Below are positions 45,101 through 53,866 of a DNA stretch of 64,000 nucleotides, in pieces. The stretch spans positions 1,840,501-1,904,500 of the forward strand of contig NZ_AP018827.1 in assembly GCF_003966695.1 (NCBI RefSeq), given 5' to 3'. A program made the position numbers and the translations under genes. This DNA comes from Asticcacaulis excentricus (lineage in GTDB: Bacteria > Pseudomonadota > Alphaproteobacteria > Caulobacterales > Caulobacteraceae). Position 1 is the first letter of the stretch, and the number at the start of each line of letters is the position of its first letter. Under the pieces are notes generated by a model, which saw nothing but the letters and a program-made list of their open reading frames with translations, was not told the origin of the DNA and did not search any database.

Positions 45101-47100
45101 TCGCCACCCTTAGAGTCTTTGGTGTCGAGCTTGACCCCGACATAGACGGGCTTGGTGCGGATGCGCAGTGTCTCCACCTCGCGGACCGGACGGCCACCGG
45201 GCTCAAACACCGAGGCGGTGACCAAAGCGGTTAGAGGTTGATCGGTGTCGTAAGCAGAGGCAAACGGCAGCACCGCCTTGCCCTCGGCATCGGTCGCCGT
45301 TTGCGGCAGGTCGGCATATTGCTCATCAAAGGGCGTTTGCTCATTGCCGAAGCGATAGTCCTTGTATTTGGGGAAGGGGTTGCGATCAACGCGCACGCGC
45401 GCCGACCCCGAAACCGTCAGGCCGGACCCCGACGCGCCATAGAGGAAGCGCGCGGCCACCTGTACCGCGCGCGTCTCATTAACAGCCGTCAGCGGCCGCT
45501 CGACATCGGCCTTCATATCGACGCCAAGGCGTTGCGGCGCAAAGTCTTCGACGGCGAACCCGGCGCTGCCCTGTTCCTCATCAATGCCTTCGATCAGCAG
45601 TTTGGCGCGCCATTGGCCGCGCGGGGCCGACTTCGGCAGGGCGATATTGGCATAGGCAAAGCCCTGCGGCGTCTGGGCGAACGGATAGCGGAAGGCTTCG
45701 ACGCCCGACGGGCGATAGACGACCAGCGCGCCCTTGCGGTCTTTGATGGCCTTACCGTCCGGATCACGCACCAGCGCCACCAGACGCACCGTCTCACCGG
45801 GGCGATAGATGCCGCGATCCGTATAGAGATAGCCGTCCACCAGCGCATTGGCCGTGCGGCCCCCAATCCCACTATCACCGGTCAGCTTTTCATCGGAACG
45901 TCCGCCCACGCCCTGCGACGAGAAGTCCATCGGCGAAGCGTGGATGTCCATGGCGGTGAAGTCTTCCGCCGGGCCATAGGCCATGATCATCTTGGGCGAC
46001 AGGGCGTCTTCGCCTTTCAAAAGGGCCTTGTCGAAATGCACGCGGCCATCGGCGGTGGAATTGGCAGAGGCCAGTTCTTCGCCGTTTTGCGCCACCAGCG
46101 CCAGGCGCACCGAGCCCACTGGGCGGGCGGTTTTCAGCGAACGCACCACCACATCCACCCCGGTCGTGCCGGTATAGGTGGTCAGCGCCATATCGGTGAA
46201 CAGTATCCAGCGGCGAGCCTGCGCCGGCTGATCGCCTTCCTTCTTGTCACGGCCACCCGAAGCGTCGCGCACCTTCACCACATAGGCCCCGGCCTTGAGG
46301 TCTTTCAACACGGCCCCCAGCGGGAAGACGGTAGTAACGCGCTCACCCGCGCCGCCCTTCACCGCCACCTTGCCGGACCAGATCTTATAGCCTTCGCCCT
46401 TGGGGCTGTCCTCACCCCATTCATAGTCGTAATCGCCTTCGGCTGTAGCATCCGGCGCACTGATCGTCTTGCGCACCAGATTGCGGTCACCGACGCGCCA
46501 GACCTCAAAGGCCAGGGTCGAGACGTTCAGGCTTTCGACCGCCACCCCATCAGATTCCTCACGCGGCAGGATGACCCCATTGCCGGCGAAACCGACATAG
46601 GGCGGCTTTTCCCCGAAGGCGAAATCGACATCGGCATTCTGTTTCAGCGTATCCTTACCCGCTGACGGCAGGCCTTTCAGCAGGGTCACGCGGCGATCCG
46701 TAAAGCCGAAGCCACCAACGCACAGTTCGGACCCCTTTACCGTCACCGCCGGAGCCGACGGCAGTTCCGGCGACACCAGCACATAGTCGCCATAGGATTT
46801 GGAGGCATCGAGCGGTTTGGAGAATTCGATACAGGCCTGCGGTGACGCCCCCGACGTATCCAGCCTCTGTTTCCAGACGGCAAAACCGGCGGGTTTCATA
46901 CCGCCTGAGCGCGGCGCATTCTTGTCACGCACCTTGCCGAACAGCTTGCCCATGGTTTCGGTAATGGGAATCTGACCTTGCGGGGACGCCTTGCGGAAGC
47001 CGCCCTCGGTCGCCTTGGCCGTCAGAAACCCTACGCAAAACCCGGAAATCAGGACCGCAGCGGCGGCGCTGAGGACGGTACGGTTACGCCAGTCGATCAT
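42118..47100 (-). CDS. yfhM: Alpha-2-macroglobulin family protein YfhM
   Basis: This very large protein of 1660 residues begins with a signal anchor (AAAAVLISGFCVGFLTAKAT). It then has MG domains (GYLYTDRGIYRPGETVRLVAL, about 425-450), an alpha-2-macroglobulin bait/receptor region, and the thioester motif YPYGCTEQIVSAA with Cys1200. Bacterial macroglobulins trap proteases in the periplasm and protect peptidoglycan synthesis. A lipobox is not standard (SGFC), so membrane attachment could be by the anchor. Next to pbpC, as in the widespread yfhM-pbpC pair. Confidence 0.92.
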   Translation of the reverse strand: MIDWRNRTVLSAAAAVLISGFCVGFLTAKATEGGFRKASPQGQIPITETMGKLFGKVRDKNAPRSGGMKPAGFAVWKQRLDTSGASPQACIEFSKPLDASKSYGDYVLVSPELPSAPAVTVKGSELCVGGFGFTDRRVTLLKGLPSAGKDTLKQNADVDFAFGEKPPYVGFAGNGVILPREESDGVAVESLNVSTLAFEVWRVGDRNLVRKTISAPDATAEGDYDYEWGEDSPKGEGYKIWSGKVAVKGGAGERVTTVFPLGAVLKDLKAGAYVVKVRDASGGRDKKEGDQPAQARRWILFTDMALTTYTGTTGVDVVVRSLKTARPVGSVRLALVAQNGEELASANSTADGRVHFDKALLKGEDALSPKMIMAYGPAEDFTAMDIHASPMDFSSQGVGGRSDEKLTGDSGIGGRTANALVDGYLYTDRGIYRPGETVRLVALVRDPDGKAIKDRKGALVVYRPSGVEAFRYPFAQTPQGFAYANIALPKSAPRGQWRAKLLIEGIDEEQGSAGFAVEDFAPQRLGVDMKADVERPLTAVNETRAVQVAARFLYGASGSGLTVSGSARVRVDRNPFPKYKDYRFGNEQTPFDEQYADLPQTATDAEGKAVLPFASAYDTDQPLTALVTASVFEPGGRPVREVETLRIRTKPVYVGVKLDTKDSKGGENPVTAFSLIALNAQGAPVTARGVKIKLISENWNYDWYQQDGRWQWRRTSKDVVISDKDYEIGAASPLNFENRLGWGDYRLEITQPSTGAKTVIRFAAGWGAPSDGTEAPDFVRLTAGSQTYAQGDTISLTLKSPYKGEAQIAVANDRLIDLKTVSVGDNGTTVRLKTDARWGGGAYVMVSVVQPRDPVDASKPRRAMGLIYVPLDPKNRKLNVTLDLKDKVFRPDFSKSGQAIIDVPVKVEGAGLGKTARVSLAVVDQGIINLTKFKTPDPAGFYFGKRALGLEYRDDYGRLLDPNMGAAADVFGGDQIGGDGLTTTPIKTVALWSGVVNTGLDGKAHIKLPVGKFNGELKIMAVAWTDDAVGSAEDKLTVRQPVVAELALPRFLAPGDKAYATLELNNVEGKPGLYESLVKGFNGIVTAFKKAFNIGQGQRVQEGILIQAPSTVGVSRINLALSGQGYGFDEDYQIQTRMGWGAQTRTVIDQQAPGAVFTLPPDLLNGLQPGSATVQVSYSPFRGIDPGPLAAALNRYPYGCTEQIVSAAYPWLYVSGADAARAQTILKGAVNRLLDRQSADGAFGLWRAGDGEAEGWIGAYATDFLIEARKRGVYVPQEVIDKAMNAMRDLSKPEGFTSVSYRLKIEEGPWWNAMAAKSVSEEMRSRASAYALYVMAKAGSGDLARLRWYHDVQFKAERSPVSKAQVGAALALMGDKARARSAFRQAAQGMGYKATYDWYQSPLRDVAAVIALAYEAGELDTAKALIPLLERHVKGPDEMNTQEQAQVLKAASLMLAQAGPLSIKGENVKALDGRSSLQRFQIAAVRDAKFTNQGKGAVWRTITVTGVPVAPPPAEAKGYTIDKAYYTLQGQRIDPSQIVQGQKVLVVISGRTNYAETRPIVVDDALPAGFEIEMTLSRDDAQNGPFRFVGDLSQPDVQEARDDRYVAALDVSANSGFAMAYVARAVTPGDYYLPGVEVKDLYRHDLYARTAGGRLTVTPR

Positions 47101-47301
47101 CGGGGACCCCCATATATTTGGGCCTGAGTATGGGCCGGTTCCGCCCGGACGTCAAAACCCCTGTCTTGGGGAGGGCGTGAATTTTTTTTGGCGGTAGCGT
47201 CAATTGAAAGCGTCTATTAACCTATCGCTAAGCTTACTCTTTTCGTAATGGGTGAGGAATCTGGCGTCACAACCGGTCTCCTTTTGGGCTGTGAGGACTG
47301 A

Positions 47302-47802
47302 GTGAGTAGCTTTTCGCGTGTTCTGGCGCTGGTCGTCGATGATAACCACTATATGCGGGTTATTGTCTGCACCATGTTGCGCGCCATGGGGATAACCCAT
47401 ATCCGCGAAGCGTCCGATGGTGCCGAAGCACTGGAAATCGTGCGTGACTGGCGCCCTGATGTCATTATCACCGATCTGGTCATGGAAACGCTGGATGGCA
47501 TCGAAATGACGCGCCTGATCCGTACTGGTTCCGACAGCCCTCACCCCTACGTGCCTATTATCATGATGACCGGCCACACCGACCGCTCACACGTGTTGGC
47601 GGCACGCGATGCCGGGGTCAATGAGTTCGTGGCCAAACCGCTGACGGCGCGCGCCCTGATCGACCGCATGAAAAGCGTGATTGACAACGAACGCGCCTGG
47701 GTCAAATCCGCCAGCTACACCGGCCCCGACCGCCGCCGACGCAAAACTCCGGATTACCGAGGGCCCTTCCGCCGTGCGTCTGATAAGGCGGAAAACCACT
47801 AG
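47302..47802 (+). CDS. Response regulator, receiver domain with Arg-rich tail
   Basis: This 166-residue protein has a CheY-like receiver (1-125) with acidic DD (13-14), phospho-acceptor Asp58 (DVIITDLVMETLDG), Thr in MMTGHTDRSH and Lys in FVAKPLTARALID. The C-terminal tail contains two basic Gly-Pro repeats, TGPDRRRRK and RGPFRRASD, seen in alphaproteobacterial members. No DNA-binding output domain is present. GTG 47302 is the only reasonable start. Its stop TAG is the first triplet of repeat copy G. No partner kinase is adjacent. Confidence 0.85.
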   Translation: MSSFSRVLALVVDDNHYMRVIVCTMLRAMGITHIREASDGAEALEIVRDWRPDVIITDLVMETLDGIEMTRLIRTGSDSPHPYVPIIMMTGHTDRSHVLAARDAGVNEFVAKPLTARALIDRMKSVIDNERAWVKSASYTGPDRRRRKTPDYRGPFRRASDKAENH

Positions 47803-47920
47803 AGCGATGTGCGGAAACGGAGTTCGGCGAAGCCAAAAGTGTGAGCGGTTTTCCGCAAAAACATCGCGATAAAACAAAAATGTAGGGCGAAATGGCGTTT
47901 CCACCTAAAGTCATTCCGCT
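47801..47920. repeat. Dispersed two-hairpin repeat, copy G (disrupted)
   Basis: It starts AGAGCGATGTGCGGAAA as in copy D but then has about 20 extra bases (ACGGAGTTCGGCGAAGCC) before AAAGTGTGAGCGGTTTTCCGC. The second hairpin is weakened (AGGGCGAAATGG / TCATTCCGCTT). It lies 125 bp before the IS110 element and starts on the stop of the response-regulator gene. Confidence 0.75.
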
Positions 47921-48045
47921 TGTCTTATGATTTCTGTGCTTCTTGGTGCGATAAAGAAGCGCCGGAGAGGACGGCCATCCGTCTCCGGCGATGGGGGACG
48001 GATCGTGATTCCGCAGGTCAGCCTTCTTAGGAATGCCGGACCGGT

Positions 48046-49092
48046 TTAGAGTTTGATCGCCCCCATCTTTTCCAATCGTCCTGAACGGATACCGGAGCTT
48101 TTGGCTCGGATGACAAGCATAGGAGATCAGAAAAGATGAACGATATTACCATCGGTGCAGACATCTCGAAAGACCATATCGACCTGCACAGTCTGCCAGA
48201 CGGTCAAACCCTGAGGGTCAGTAATGACCGCAAGGGATTTGCCACCATTGTCAGGTGGATCACCGAAAAGGGCGTGGCGCGGATTGTCTATGAACCGACA
48301 GGCCCCTACCACAAGGCCTTCGAGCAGTTCATGATGGCGCAAGGATTGCCGCTCTCCAAAGTCAATCCGCGCCTTGCCCGTCGCTTCTGTGAAGCCACAG
48401 GCAGGCTGGCCAAGACAGACCGGATCGACGCTGAATTGCTGGCCCGTTACGGCCAGTTGCTTGAACCACGCACTCTGAAAGCCAACCCTCAAATCCACAA
48501 TGATCTGAAAGAGTTACACGCCGCACGGCTGGCCCTGATCAAGGACAGGACCGCCACAAAAAACAGGGCCAATAACCTTACAAGCCCGCTCTTGAAGAGA
48601 CACAATGCCGACAGGCTCGCTCAGGTCGAGCGCCAGCTCAAGGCCGTGGACCACGCCATCATGACAATGATCGGCGCAGATGCCTCCCTGAGCGCCAGGT
48701 TCGACATCCTCGTCTCGATACCTGGCGTGTCGCAGATCACGGCCTTTACGCTCCTTATCGAGATGCCGGAACTCGGTCAACTCGATGAGAAGGCTGCCGC
48801 CGCACTCTCCGGACTGGCCCCCATGACCCGCCAGTCCGGACGATGGAACGGACGCGCTTTCATCGCCGGCGGCAGGGCCATCGTCCGGCAAGCCCTCTAC
48901 ATGCCTGCTCTCGTCGCCTGCCGTTTCAACCCCAATCTCAAGGCCAAATACCACCAACTCAAAGCCGCAGGAAAACCACCAAAAGTCGCCATCACTGCCG
49001 TCATGCGAAAGCTCATCATCCTCGCTAACGCACTCCTGCGGAATAAGCGAAAATGGACACCAAAATCCGCTTGATCAAAACGGATACTCTAA
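48046..49092 (+). mobile_element. IS110-family insertion sequence
   Basis: The transposase gene at 48136-49074 is framed by TTAGAGT (48046-48052) and its inverted match ACTCTAA (49086-49092), so a 1047-bp element is plausible. IS110 elements often lack long terminal repeats and can carry noncoding ends, so the left boundary may extend as far as about 47930. The true ends need comparison with other copies. It lies in the intergenic region between a response regulator and ntrZ, apparently without breaking a gene. Confidence 0.7.
48136..49074 (+). CDS. IS110-family transposase (DEDD recombinase)
   Basis: This 312-residue protein has the RuvC-like DEDD domain (IGADISKDHIDLHSL; VYEPTGPYHKAF; LAKTDRIDAELLARY) and the C-terminal transposase_20 domain (LVSIPGVSQITAFTLLIEMP, PMTRQSGRWNGRAFIAGGR, in which the Ser lies). 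IS110 recombinases insert without excision intermediates of the DDE type, and some are guided by a bridge RNA coded in their noncoding end. The frame appears intact with a good start (ATG 48136), so the element may be active. Confidence 0.92.
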   Translation: MNDITIGADISKDHIDLHSLPDGQTLRVSNDRKGFATIVRWITEKGVARIVYEPTGPYHKAFEQFMMAQGLPLSKVNPRLARRFCEATGRLAKTDRIDAELLARYGQLLEPRTLKANPQIHNDLKELHAARLALIKDRTATKNRANNLTSPLLKRHNADRLAQVERQLKAVDHAIMTMIGADASLSARFDILVSIPGVSQITAFTLLIEMPELGQLDEKAAAALSGLAPMTRQSGRWNGRAFIAGGRAIVRQALYMPALVACRFNPNLKAKYHQLKAAGKPPKVAITAVMRKLIILANALLRNKRKWTPKSA

Positions 49093-49244
49093 GGTCGCCC
49101 GAATTGGGCGCTCGCTCAATTTAAATCTTAAGACAGGCGCCCTTCAAACCGGTTCTACCGGAGTTGGGAAGCTATGCGATCGGTCTGTAAAAATGTGAGT
49201 CTGGTTTTGGGGTCAAACAAACGACTCCAGCGTCGAAACACAGC

Positions 49245-49658
49245 CTAGAATTTAAAGGTTGTTTCCAGACGCACGCGCGGCTGATCCTTGTCGGCCGCCG
49301 GATCACGCGGTTGCAGCGACTTGGTCTTTTCGCCGAAACCGACCGTACCACCCACACGCACCGAGGGCGAGATCTTATAGAAGGCACCGGCGTCCACGTC
49401 GTTCCAGCCAGACGGGCGGGCCTCGTCCTGATTGAGGTCGAGTTTCAACCCCCAGCGGCCCTTCACCGACCACTGATAGATTTTCGACTGCTGGCGCGTA
49501 GCGGCATTAGTCTCGGTAGAAATTGTGCTGAGGCTCAGCGGCGCGGTGGCTTCGCTGGTCTTGGCCTTGGCAGTCTGGTTATTGAGCGCATAGGCCGGCG
49601 CAGACGCGATAAGCGCTACGGCCATAACCGATACCCCTGCTGCCATAACCCGCTTCAT
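49245..49658 (-). CDS. ntrZ: NtrZ-like periplasmic regulatory protein
   Basis: This 137-residue secreted protein has a signal peptide (cleavage after SAPAYA, about 24) and a C-terminal beta-rich core (WSVKGRWGLKLDLNQ, DVDAGAFYKISPSVRVGGTVGFG) ending QPRVRLETTFKF, as remembered for the NtrZ family. In Caulobacter NtrZ inhibits the NtrY histidine kinase from the periplasm. The assignment rests on this C-terminal pattern and the taxonomic context; ntrXY is not in this window. Confidence 0.65.
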   Translation of the reverse strand: MKRVMAAGVSVMAVALIASAPAYALNNQTAKAKTSEATAPLSLSTISTETNAATRQQSKIYQWSVKGRWGLKLDLNQDEARPSGWNDVDAGAFYKISPSVRVGGTVGFGEKTKSLQPRDPAADKDQPRVRLETTFKF

Positions 49659-50177
49659 AACTCTATCACTTCCGATGATCAGCCCACAGGCCAGTCACGT
49701 TCAAACCTTGGATGGGCACGCCATATATGGGATGTGTGACGGATTTATGTAACCGCCTGACATACCCGCAATCGCCTGCCCGTCCCTATCCTGTACCCTG
49801 ATTAGGGCATGGATGTGTTATAAATCGCTTAAAAGCCTGCACGCACGAAATCAATAGTGATCGGTGTTATTTGGCGAAGCCGTCAGATTCGCTCAAAAGA
49901 TGTGATCAAATAGACACGCCCTTACCGCTCGCAGATTTCCAGCGTAACGCGCCTTTGCCGCACAACTGCCGCGATTGGGTGCCAGCTTGCCCCCGATTTT
50001 GGCCGTAAACGCCCCTTAATGGGTCTGACGGCCCAGAGACGGCTGGGGCCGGGGGACAAGGAAAGGCTTGTCATACCCCCGTTTGCTCATGCTATAGAGC
50101 GGTTAACAGGCCAGACGCCCATTGCCCTTAATCCGGGGGTGGCGCTTCAGGACAGAATGCGGAGTGGACGACACACT
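49659..50177. other. 519-bp intergenic region between ntrZ and the DUF3576 gene
   Basis: No supported gene was found. A weak promoter-like pair TTGTCA (50068-50073) and TATAGA (50093-50098) with a long 19-bp spacer lies about 80 bp before the lipoprotein gene. The 5' part contains AT-rich stretches that could be the ntrZ promoter. No tRNA or repeat was recognised. Confidence 0.35.
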
Positions 50178-50672
50178 ATGAAGACGATCAAGAAGGCGGC
50201 TCTGATTACGCTGGCCGCAGCCCTGTCTCTGAGCCTGACGGGCTGCCTGAGCTTCGGCAAAAAAGAAGAGACCACCATCGACGCCAAGGCCGAAAAGCGC
50301 GGCTTCCTGGGTCTGGGTGGGTCTAAGCCGACCAGTGAACAGGCCAATGCAACGATTGGCGTCAATGCCTATCTGTGGCGTGCGTCGCTCGACACCATCT
50401 CCTTCATGCCTCTGGCTTCGGCCGATCCGTGGGGCGGCATCATCGTCACCGACTGGTACGCCAACCCGGAAAAGCCGGATGAACGTTTCAAGGCCACGGT
50501 CTATATCCTCGATACCCGCCTGCGCGCTGACGCCCTGAACGTGTCGCTGTACAAGCAGGTCAATACGGGCGGTCAGTGGGTGGACGCCAGCGTCTCGGCC
50601 CAGACCCAGATCGACATTGAAAACGCCATCCTGACGCGCGCGCGTCAACTGCGTCTGTCGAACGTGAAATAA
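50178..50672 (+). CDS. DUF3576 lipoprotein
   Basis: This 164-residue lipoprotein has a signal peptide with lipobox LSLTGC (Cys about residue 24). The conserved domain reads SEQANATIGVNAYLWRASLDTISFMPLAS, then GGIIVTDWYANPEKPDERFK and IENAILTRARQLRLS, the DUF3576 pattern. It is always near leuS in alphaproteobacteria and is predicted to be in the outer membrane; function is unknown. ATG 50178 (MKTIKKAAL) is chosen because the longer upstream frame lacks a signal sequence. Confidence 0.88.
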   Translation: MKTIKKAALITLAAALSLSLTGCLSFGKKEETTIDAKAEKRGFLGLGGSKPTSEQANATIGVNAYLWRASLDTISFMPLASADPWGGIIVTDWYANPEKPDERFKATVYILDTRLRADALNVSLYKQVNTGGQWVDASVSAQTQIDIENAILTRARQLRLSNVK

Positions 50673-50697
50673 GCCCCTTCGCTAAGGGCGAAATTAA

Positions 50698-50732
50698 GGG
50701 CGTTCGGGCTTTGACCCGGACGCTCTTTTTGT
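50698..50732 (+). terminator. Rho-independent terminator before leuS
   Basis: GGGCGTTCGGG / CCCGGACGCTC with loop CTTTGA is followed by TTTTTG. It ends the DUF3576 transcript 50 bp before leuS. One G-T pair lies in the stem. Confidence 0.75.
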
Positions 50733-50781
50733 TTATGCCGAACGCCTGTTTTTCGCGCCGTTTGCGCTAAAAGGTCCGTTG

Positions 50782-53349
50782 ATGTCCCGCTACAATCCCA
50801 AAGAGTCCGAACCGAAACAACGCGCCCGCTGGGACGCCGCCCAGACCTTCCTGACCAAGTCGAAGGATCAGGCCGGCGACAAGCCGAAATACTACGTCCT
50901 TGAGATGTTCCCCTACCCGTCGGGTCGCATCCATATGGGCCATGTGCGCAACTACGCCATGGGCGATCTGGTGGCCCGGTTCAAGCGGGCGCGCGGTTTC
51001 AACGTGCTGCACCCGATGGGCTGGGACGCCTTCGGTATGCCGGCAGAAAACGCCGCTATGGAACGCGGTATCCACCCCAAGGGCTGGACCTACGACAATA
51101 TCGCCAGCATGAAGGCGCAGCTTCAGCGTCTGGGCCTGTCGATCGACTGGACGCGCGAATTCGCCACCTGCGACCCCAGCTATTACGGCAAGCAGCAGAA
51201 GTGGTTCCTCGACCTTTTGAAGCACGGCCTCGTCTATCGCAAGGAGTCTCAGGTCAACTGGGACCCGGTGGACAATACGGTTCTGGCCAACGAGCAGGTG
51301 ATCGACGGAAAGGGCTGGCGGTCAGGCGCCGTGGTCGAAAAGCGCAATCTGACCCAGTGGTTCCTCAAGATCACCCAGTACGCCGATGATCTGGTCGAAG
51401 GGCTTTCGACGCTCGACCGCTGGCCGGACAAGGTACGTCTGATGCAGGCCAACTGGATCGGCCGCTCCAAGGGTCTGAAGTTCAAATTCAACTTCGCGGG
51501 CGATGTCGCGCACGAACCGCTGGAAGTCTATACCACCCGTCCGGACACCCTCTTCGGCGCGGGCTTCGTTGCCGTGGCCGCCGATCACCCGCTGGTCAAG
51601 GCTCTGCCTGTGACCGCGGAGTTGGAAGCCTTCCTCGATCAGGTCAAGAAGGGCGGCACCACACAGGAAGAGATCGACACCGGCGAAAAGCTCGGTTTCA
51701 ACACCGGCCTGAAGGTCGTGCATCCGTTCAAGCCGGGTGAGACTCTCGACGTGTGGATCGCCAACTTCGTGCTGATGGGCTACGGCACTGGGGCAATTTT
51801 CGGCTGCCCGGCGCATGACCAGCGCGACCTCGACTTTGCCCGCAAGTACGATTTGCCGGTGCGCGAAGTGGTGCTGCCCGCCGATGCCGATGCGGCCAGC
51901 TTCAAGGTCGATACCGAGGCCTATACCGGTCCAGGCACGATCTTCAATTCCGAGTTCCTCGACGGTCTGGACATCGAAACCGCCAAGGCAACGGCGATTG
52001 AAAAGATCGAGTCCATGGGCCTTGGCGAAGGCGCCATCATCTATCGCCTGCGTGATTGGGGCGTGTCACGTCAGCGCTACTGGGGCTGCCCCATCCCGGT
52101 CATCCATTGTGACGACTGCGGCGTTGTGCCGGTGCCGGACGACCAGTTGCCGGTCACCCTGCCCGAAGACGTCACCTTCGACGTGCCGGGCAACCCGCTG
52201 GACCGTCACCCGACGTGGAAGCACGTCAACTGCCCGCACTGCGGCAAGGCGGCGCGCCGCGAAACCGATACGCTCGACACCTTTGTGGATTCGTCGTGGT
52301 ATTTCGTGCGCTTTACGGCTCCTGATGCGTCTGAGGCCATTCGCAAGGCCGATGCCGACTACTGGCTGCCCGTCGATCAGTATATCGGCGGCATCGAGCA
52401 CGCCATCCTGCACCTGCTCTATTCGCGCTTTATCACGCGCGCGCTGAACACCTGCGGCTATCTGGACGTGAAGGAGCCGTTCGCCGGCCTGTTCACCCAA
52501 GGTATGCTGACGCACGAAACCTATAAGACGGCCTCTGGCGAATGGGTCGATCCGTCGGACGTTGAAATTACCAGCGAAGGCAGCAAGCGCAGCGCCATCA
52601 AGCTGTCCACCGGCGAAGCGCTGAAAATCGGCGACGTCGAAAAGATGTCGAAGTCGAAGAAGAACGTCGTCGCCCCGGAAGACATTTTCGACACCTATGG
52701 CGTCGATGCGGCGCGCCTGTTCGTGCTGTCTGACTCCCCGCCAGAGCGCGATGTGCAGTGGACGGCGTCGGGCGTCGAAGGCTCGTGGCGCTTTACGTCG
52801 CGCGTTTGGACCGAATTCGACAGCCTGCCCGATGGCGAGGTTCCGGCAACGGACGAGGCCGCCGCACAGGAGTTGCGCAAGGTGGCGCACAAGGCCGCCA
52901 AGGCCGTCACCGAAGGCTTCGAAGGCTTCCGCTTCAACGGCGCGATTGCTAAGCTGTATGAGTTCGTCAACGCCCTGCGCGCCTCCGACGTGCAAAAGAC
53001 CGGTACAGCGGCGCGTCGTGAGGCCCTGACCATCCTTGCTGGGCTTATCGCGCCGGTGACGCCGCATCTGGCCGAAGAAGGCTGGGCGCGTCTGGGACAC
53101 GACGGCCTGATCGCCGATGCCGCCTGGCCGCAATACGACCCGGCTCTGGCCACTGACGACGTCTATACCCTGCCCGTTCAGGTCAATGGCAAGAAGCGCG
53201 GTGAGCTTCAGGTGCCACTGAACGCTTCCGAAGCGGAAATCCGCGAAATGGCGCTTGCCGACGAAGGCGTGAAGCGTCATCTTGAAGGCGTAACGGTGCG
53301 TAAGGTCATCGTCGTCCCCAATCGCATCCTCAACTTTGTCGTAGGCTGA
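50782..53349 (+). CDS. leuS: Leucyl-tRNA synthetase
   Basis: This 855-residue class Ia synthetase charges tRNA-Leu. It has the HIGH-like motif [16 protein letters not shown], editing domain CP1 (about 220-415; [16 protein letters not shown]), the LSU motif and the KMSKS loop [15 protein letters not shown], and the C-terminal anticodon domain. AAAAGG (50769-50774) precedes ATG 50782. It is the first gene of leuS-lptE-holA, with two bases between it and lptE. Confidence 0.97.
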   Translation: MSRYNPKESEPKQRARWDAAQTFLTKSKDQAGDKPKYYVLEMFPYPSGRIHMGHVRNYAMGDLVARFKRARGFNVLHPMGWDAFGMPAENAAMERGIHPKGWTYDNIASMKAQLQRLGLSIDWTREFATCDPSYYGKQQKWFLDLLKHGLVYRKESQVNWDPVDNTVLANEQVIDGKGWRSGAVVEKRNLTQWFLKITQYADDLVEGLSTLDRWPDKVRLMQANWIGRSKGLKFKFNFAGDVAHEPLEVYTTRPDTLFGAGFVAVAADHPLVKALPVTAELEAFLDQVKKGGTTQEEIDTGEKLGFNTGLKVVHPFKPGETLDVWIANFVLMGYGTGAIFGCPAHDQRDLDFARKYDLPVREVVLPADADAASFKVDTEAYTGPGTIFNSEFLDGLDIETAKATAIEKIESMGLGEGAIIYRLRDWGVSRQRYWGCPIPVIHCDDCGVVPVPDDQLPVTLPEDVTFDVPGNPLDRHPTWKHVNCPHCGKAARRETDTLDTFVDSSWYFVRFTAPDASEAIRKADADYWLPVDQYIGGIEHAILHLLYSRFITRALNTCGYLDVKEPFAGLFTQGMLTHETYKTASGEWVDPSDVEITSEGSKRSAIKLSTGEALKIGDVEKMSKSKKNVVAPEDIFDTYGVDAARLFVLSDSPPERDVQWTASGVEGSWRFTSRVWTEFDSLPDGEVPATDEAAAQELRKVAHKAAKAVTEGFEGFRFNGAIAKLYEFVNALRASDVQKTGTAARREALTILAGLIAPVTPHLAEEGWARLGHDGLIADAAWPQYDPALATDDVYTLPVQVNGKKRGELQVPLNASEAEIREMALADEGVKRHLEGVTVRKVIVVPNRILNFVVG

Positions 53350-53351
53350 TC

Positions 53352-53861
53352 ATGATCCGCAAAGCCCTTCTGGCCTTCGTCCTGCTGAGTGCCCCGCTGT
53401 CTTTGACTGGCTGCGGGTTCACCCCGGTATATGCGCAGAAGGGCCTGCCCGGTGAGCTGGCCAATATCGACGTCATCACCACGGATTCGCGCACCGGCTA
53501 CTTCCTGCGACAAAATCTGGTGTCGGGCTTTAACACCCTTGAGGGTCAGAAGCGCTATCGCCTGAGCGTCAAGCTTGATGAAAAGCGTTACGATATCGGC
53601 GTCGGCGTCAACGATATCGCCGTGCGCTCGGAAATTTCGACCACGGTGCAATATAGCCTGATCGAAACCGCAACGCGTAAGGTTCTCACCACGGGAACCT
53701 TCGTTGATACAACGACTTACGACGCCAACGCGCAATCACCCTATGCCGGCGTCGCCGCCCAGAAGGACGGTCAGCAACGCGCCGCCACGGCCATAGGCGA
53801 GCGTATCCGCAGCGAACTGGTGCTGTTCTTCCACGACAAGAAAGCGGCTCCGGCCAGCTAA
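53352..53861 (+). CDS. lptE: LPS-assembly lipoprotein LptE
   Basis: This 169-residue outer-membrane lipoprotein plugs LptD. It has a signal peptide with lipobox LSLTGC (Cys about residue 23) and the family start GFTPVYAQKGLPGELA. Beta-strands YRLSVKLDEKRYDIGVGVND and TVQYSLIETATRKVLTTGTF follow. It is found between leuS and holA in alphaproteobacteria. It links in function to lptCAB near 10-12 kb. Confidence 0.9.
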   Translation: MIRKALLAFVLLSAPLSLTGCGFTPVYAQKGLPGELANIDVITTDSRTGYFLRQNLVSGFNTLEGQKRYRLSVKLDEKRYDIGVGVNDIAVRSEISTTVQYSLIETATRKVLTTGTFVDTTTYDANAQSPYAGVAAQKDGQQRAATAIGERIRSELVLFFHDKKAAPAS

Positions 53862-53866
53862 AGCCC

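Noticed and set aside
45238-46665. 475-codon plus-strand frame opposite yfhM
   Set aside because: Shadow of a well-supported macroglobulin gene; no recognisable protein features.
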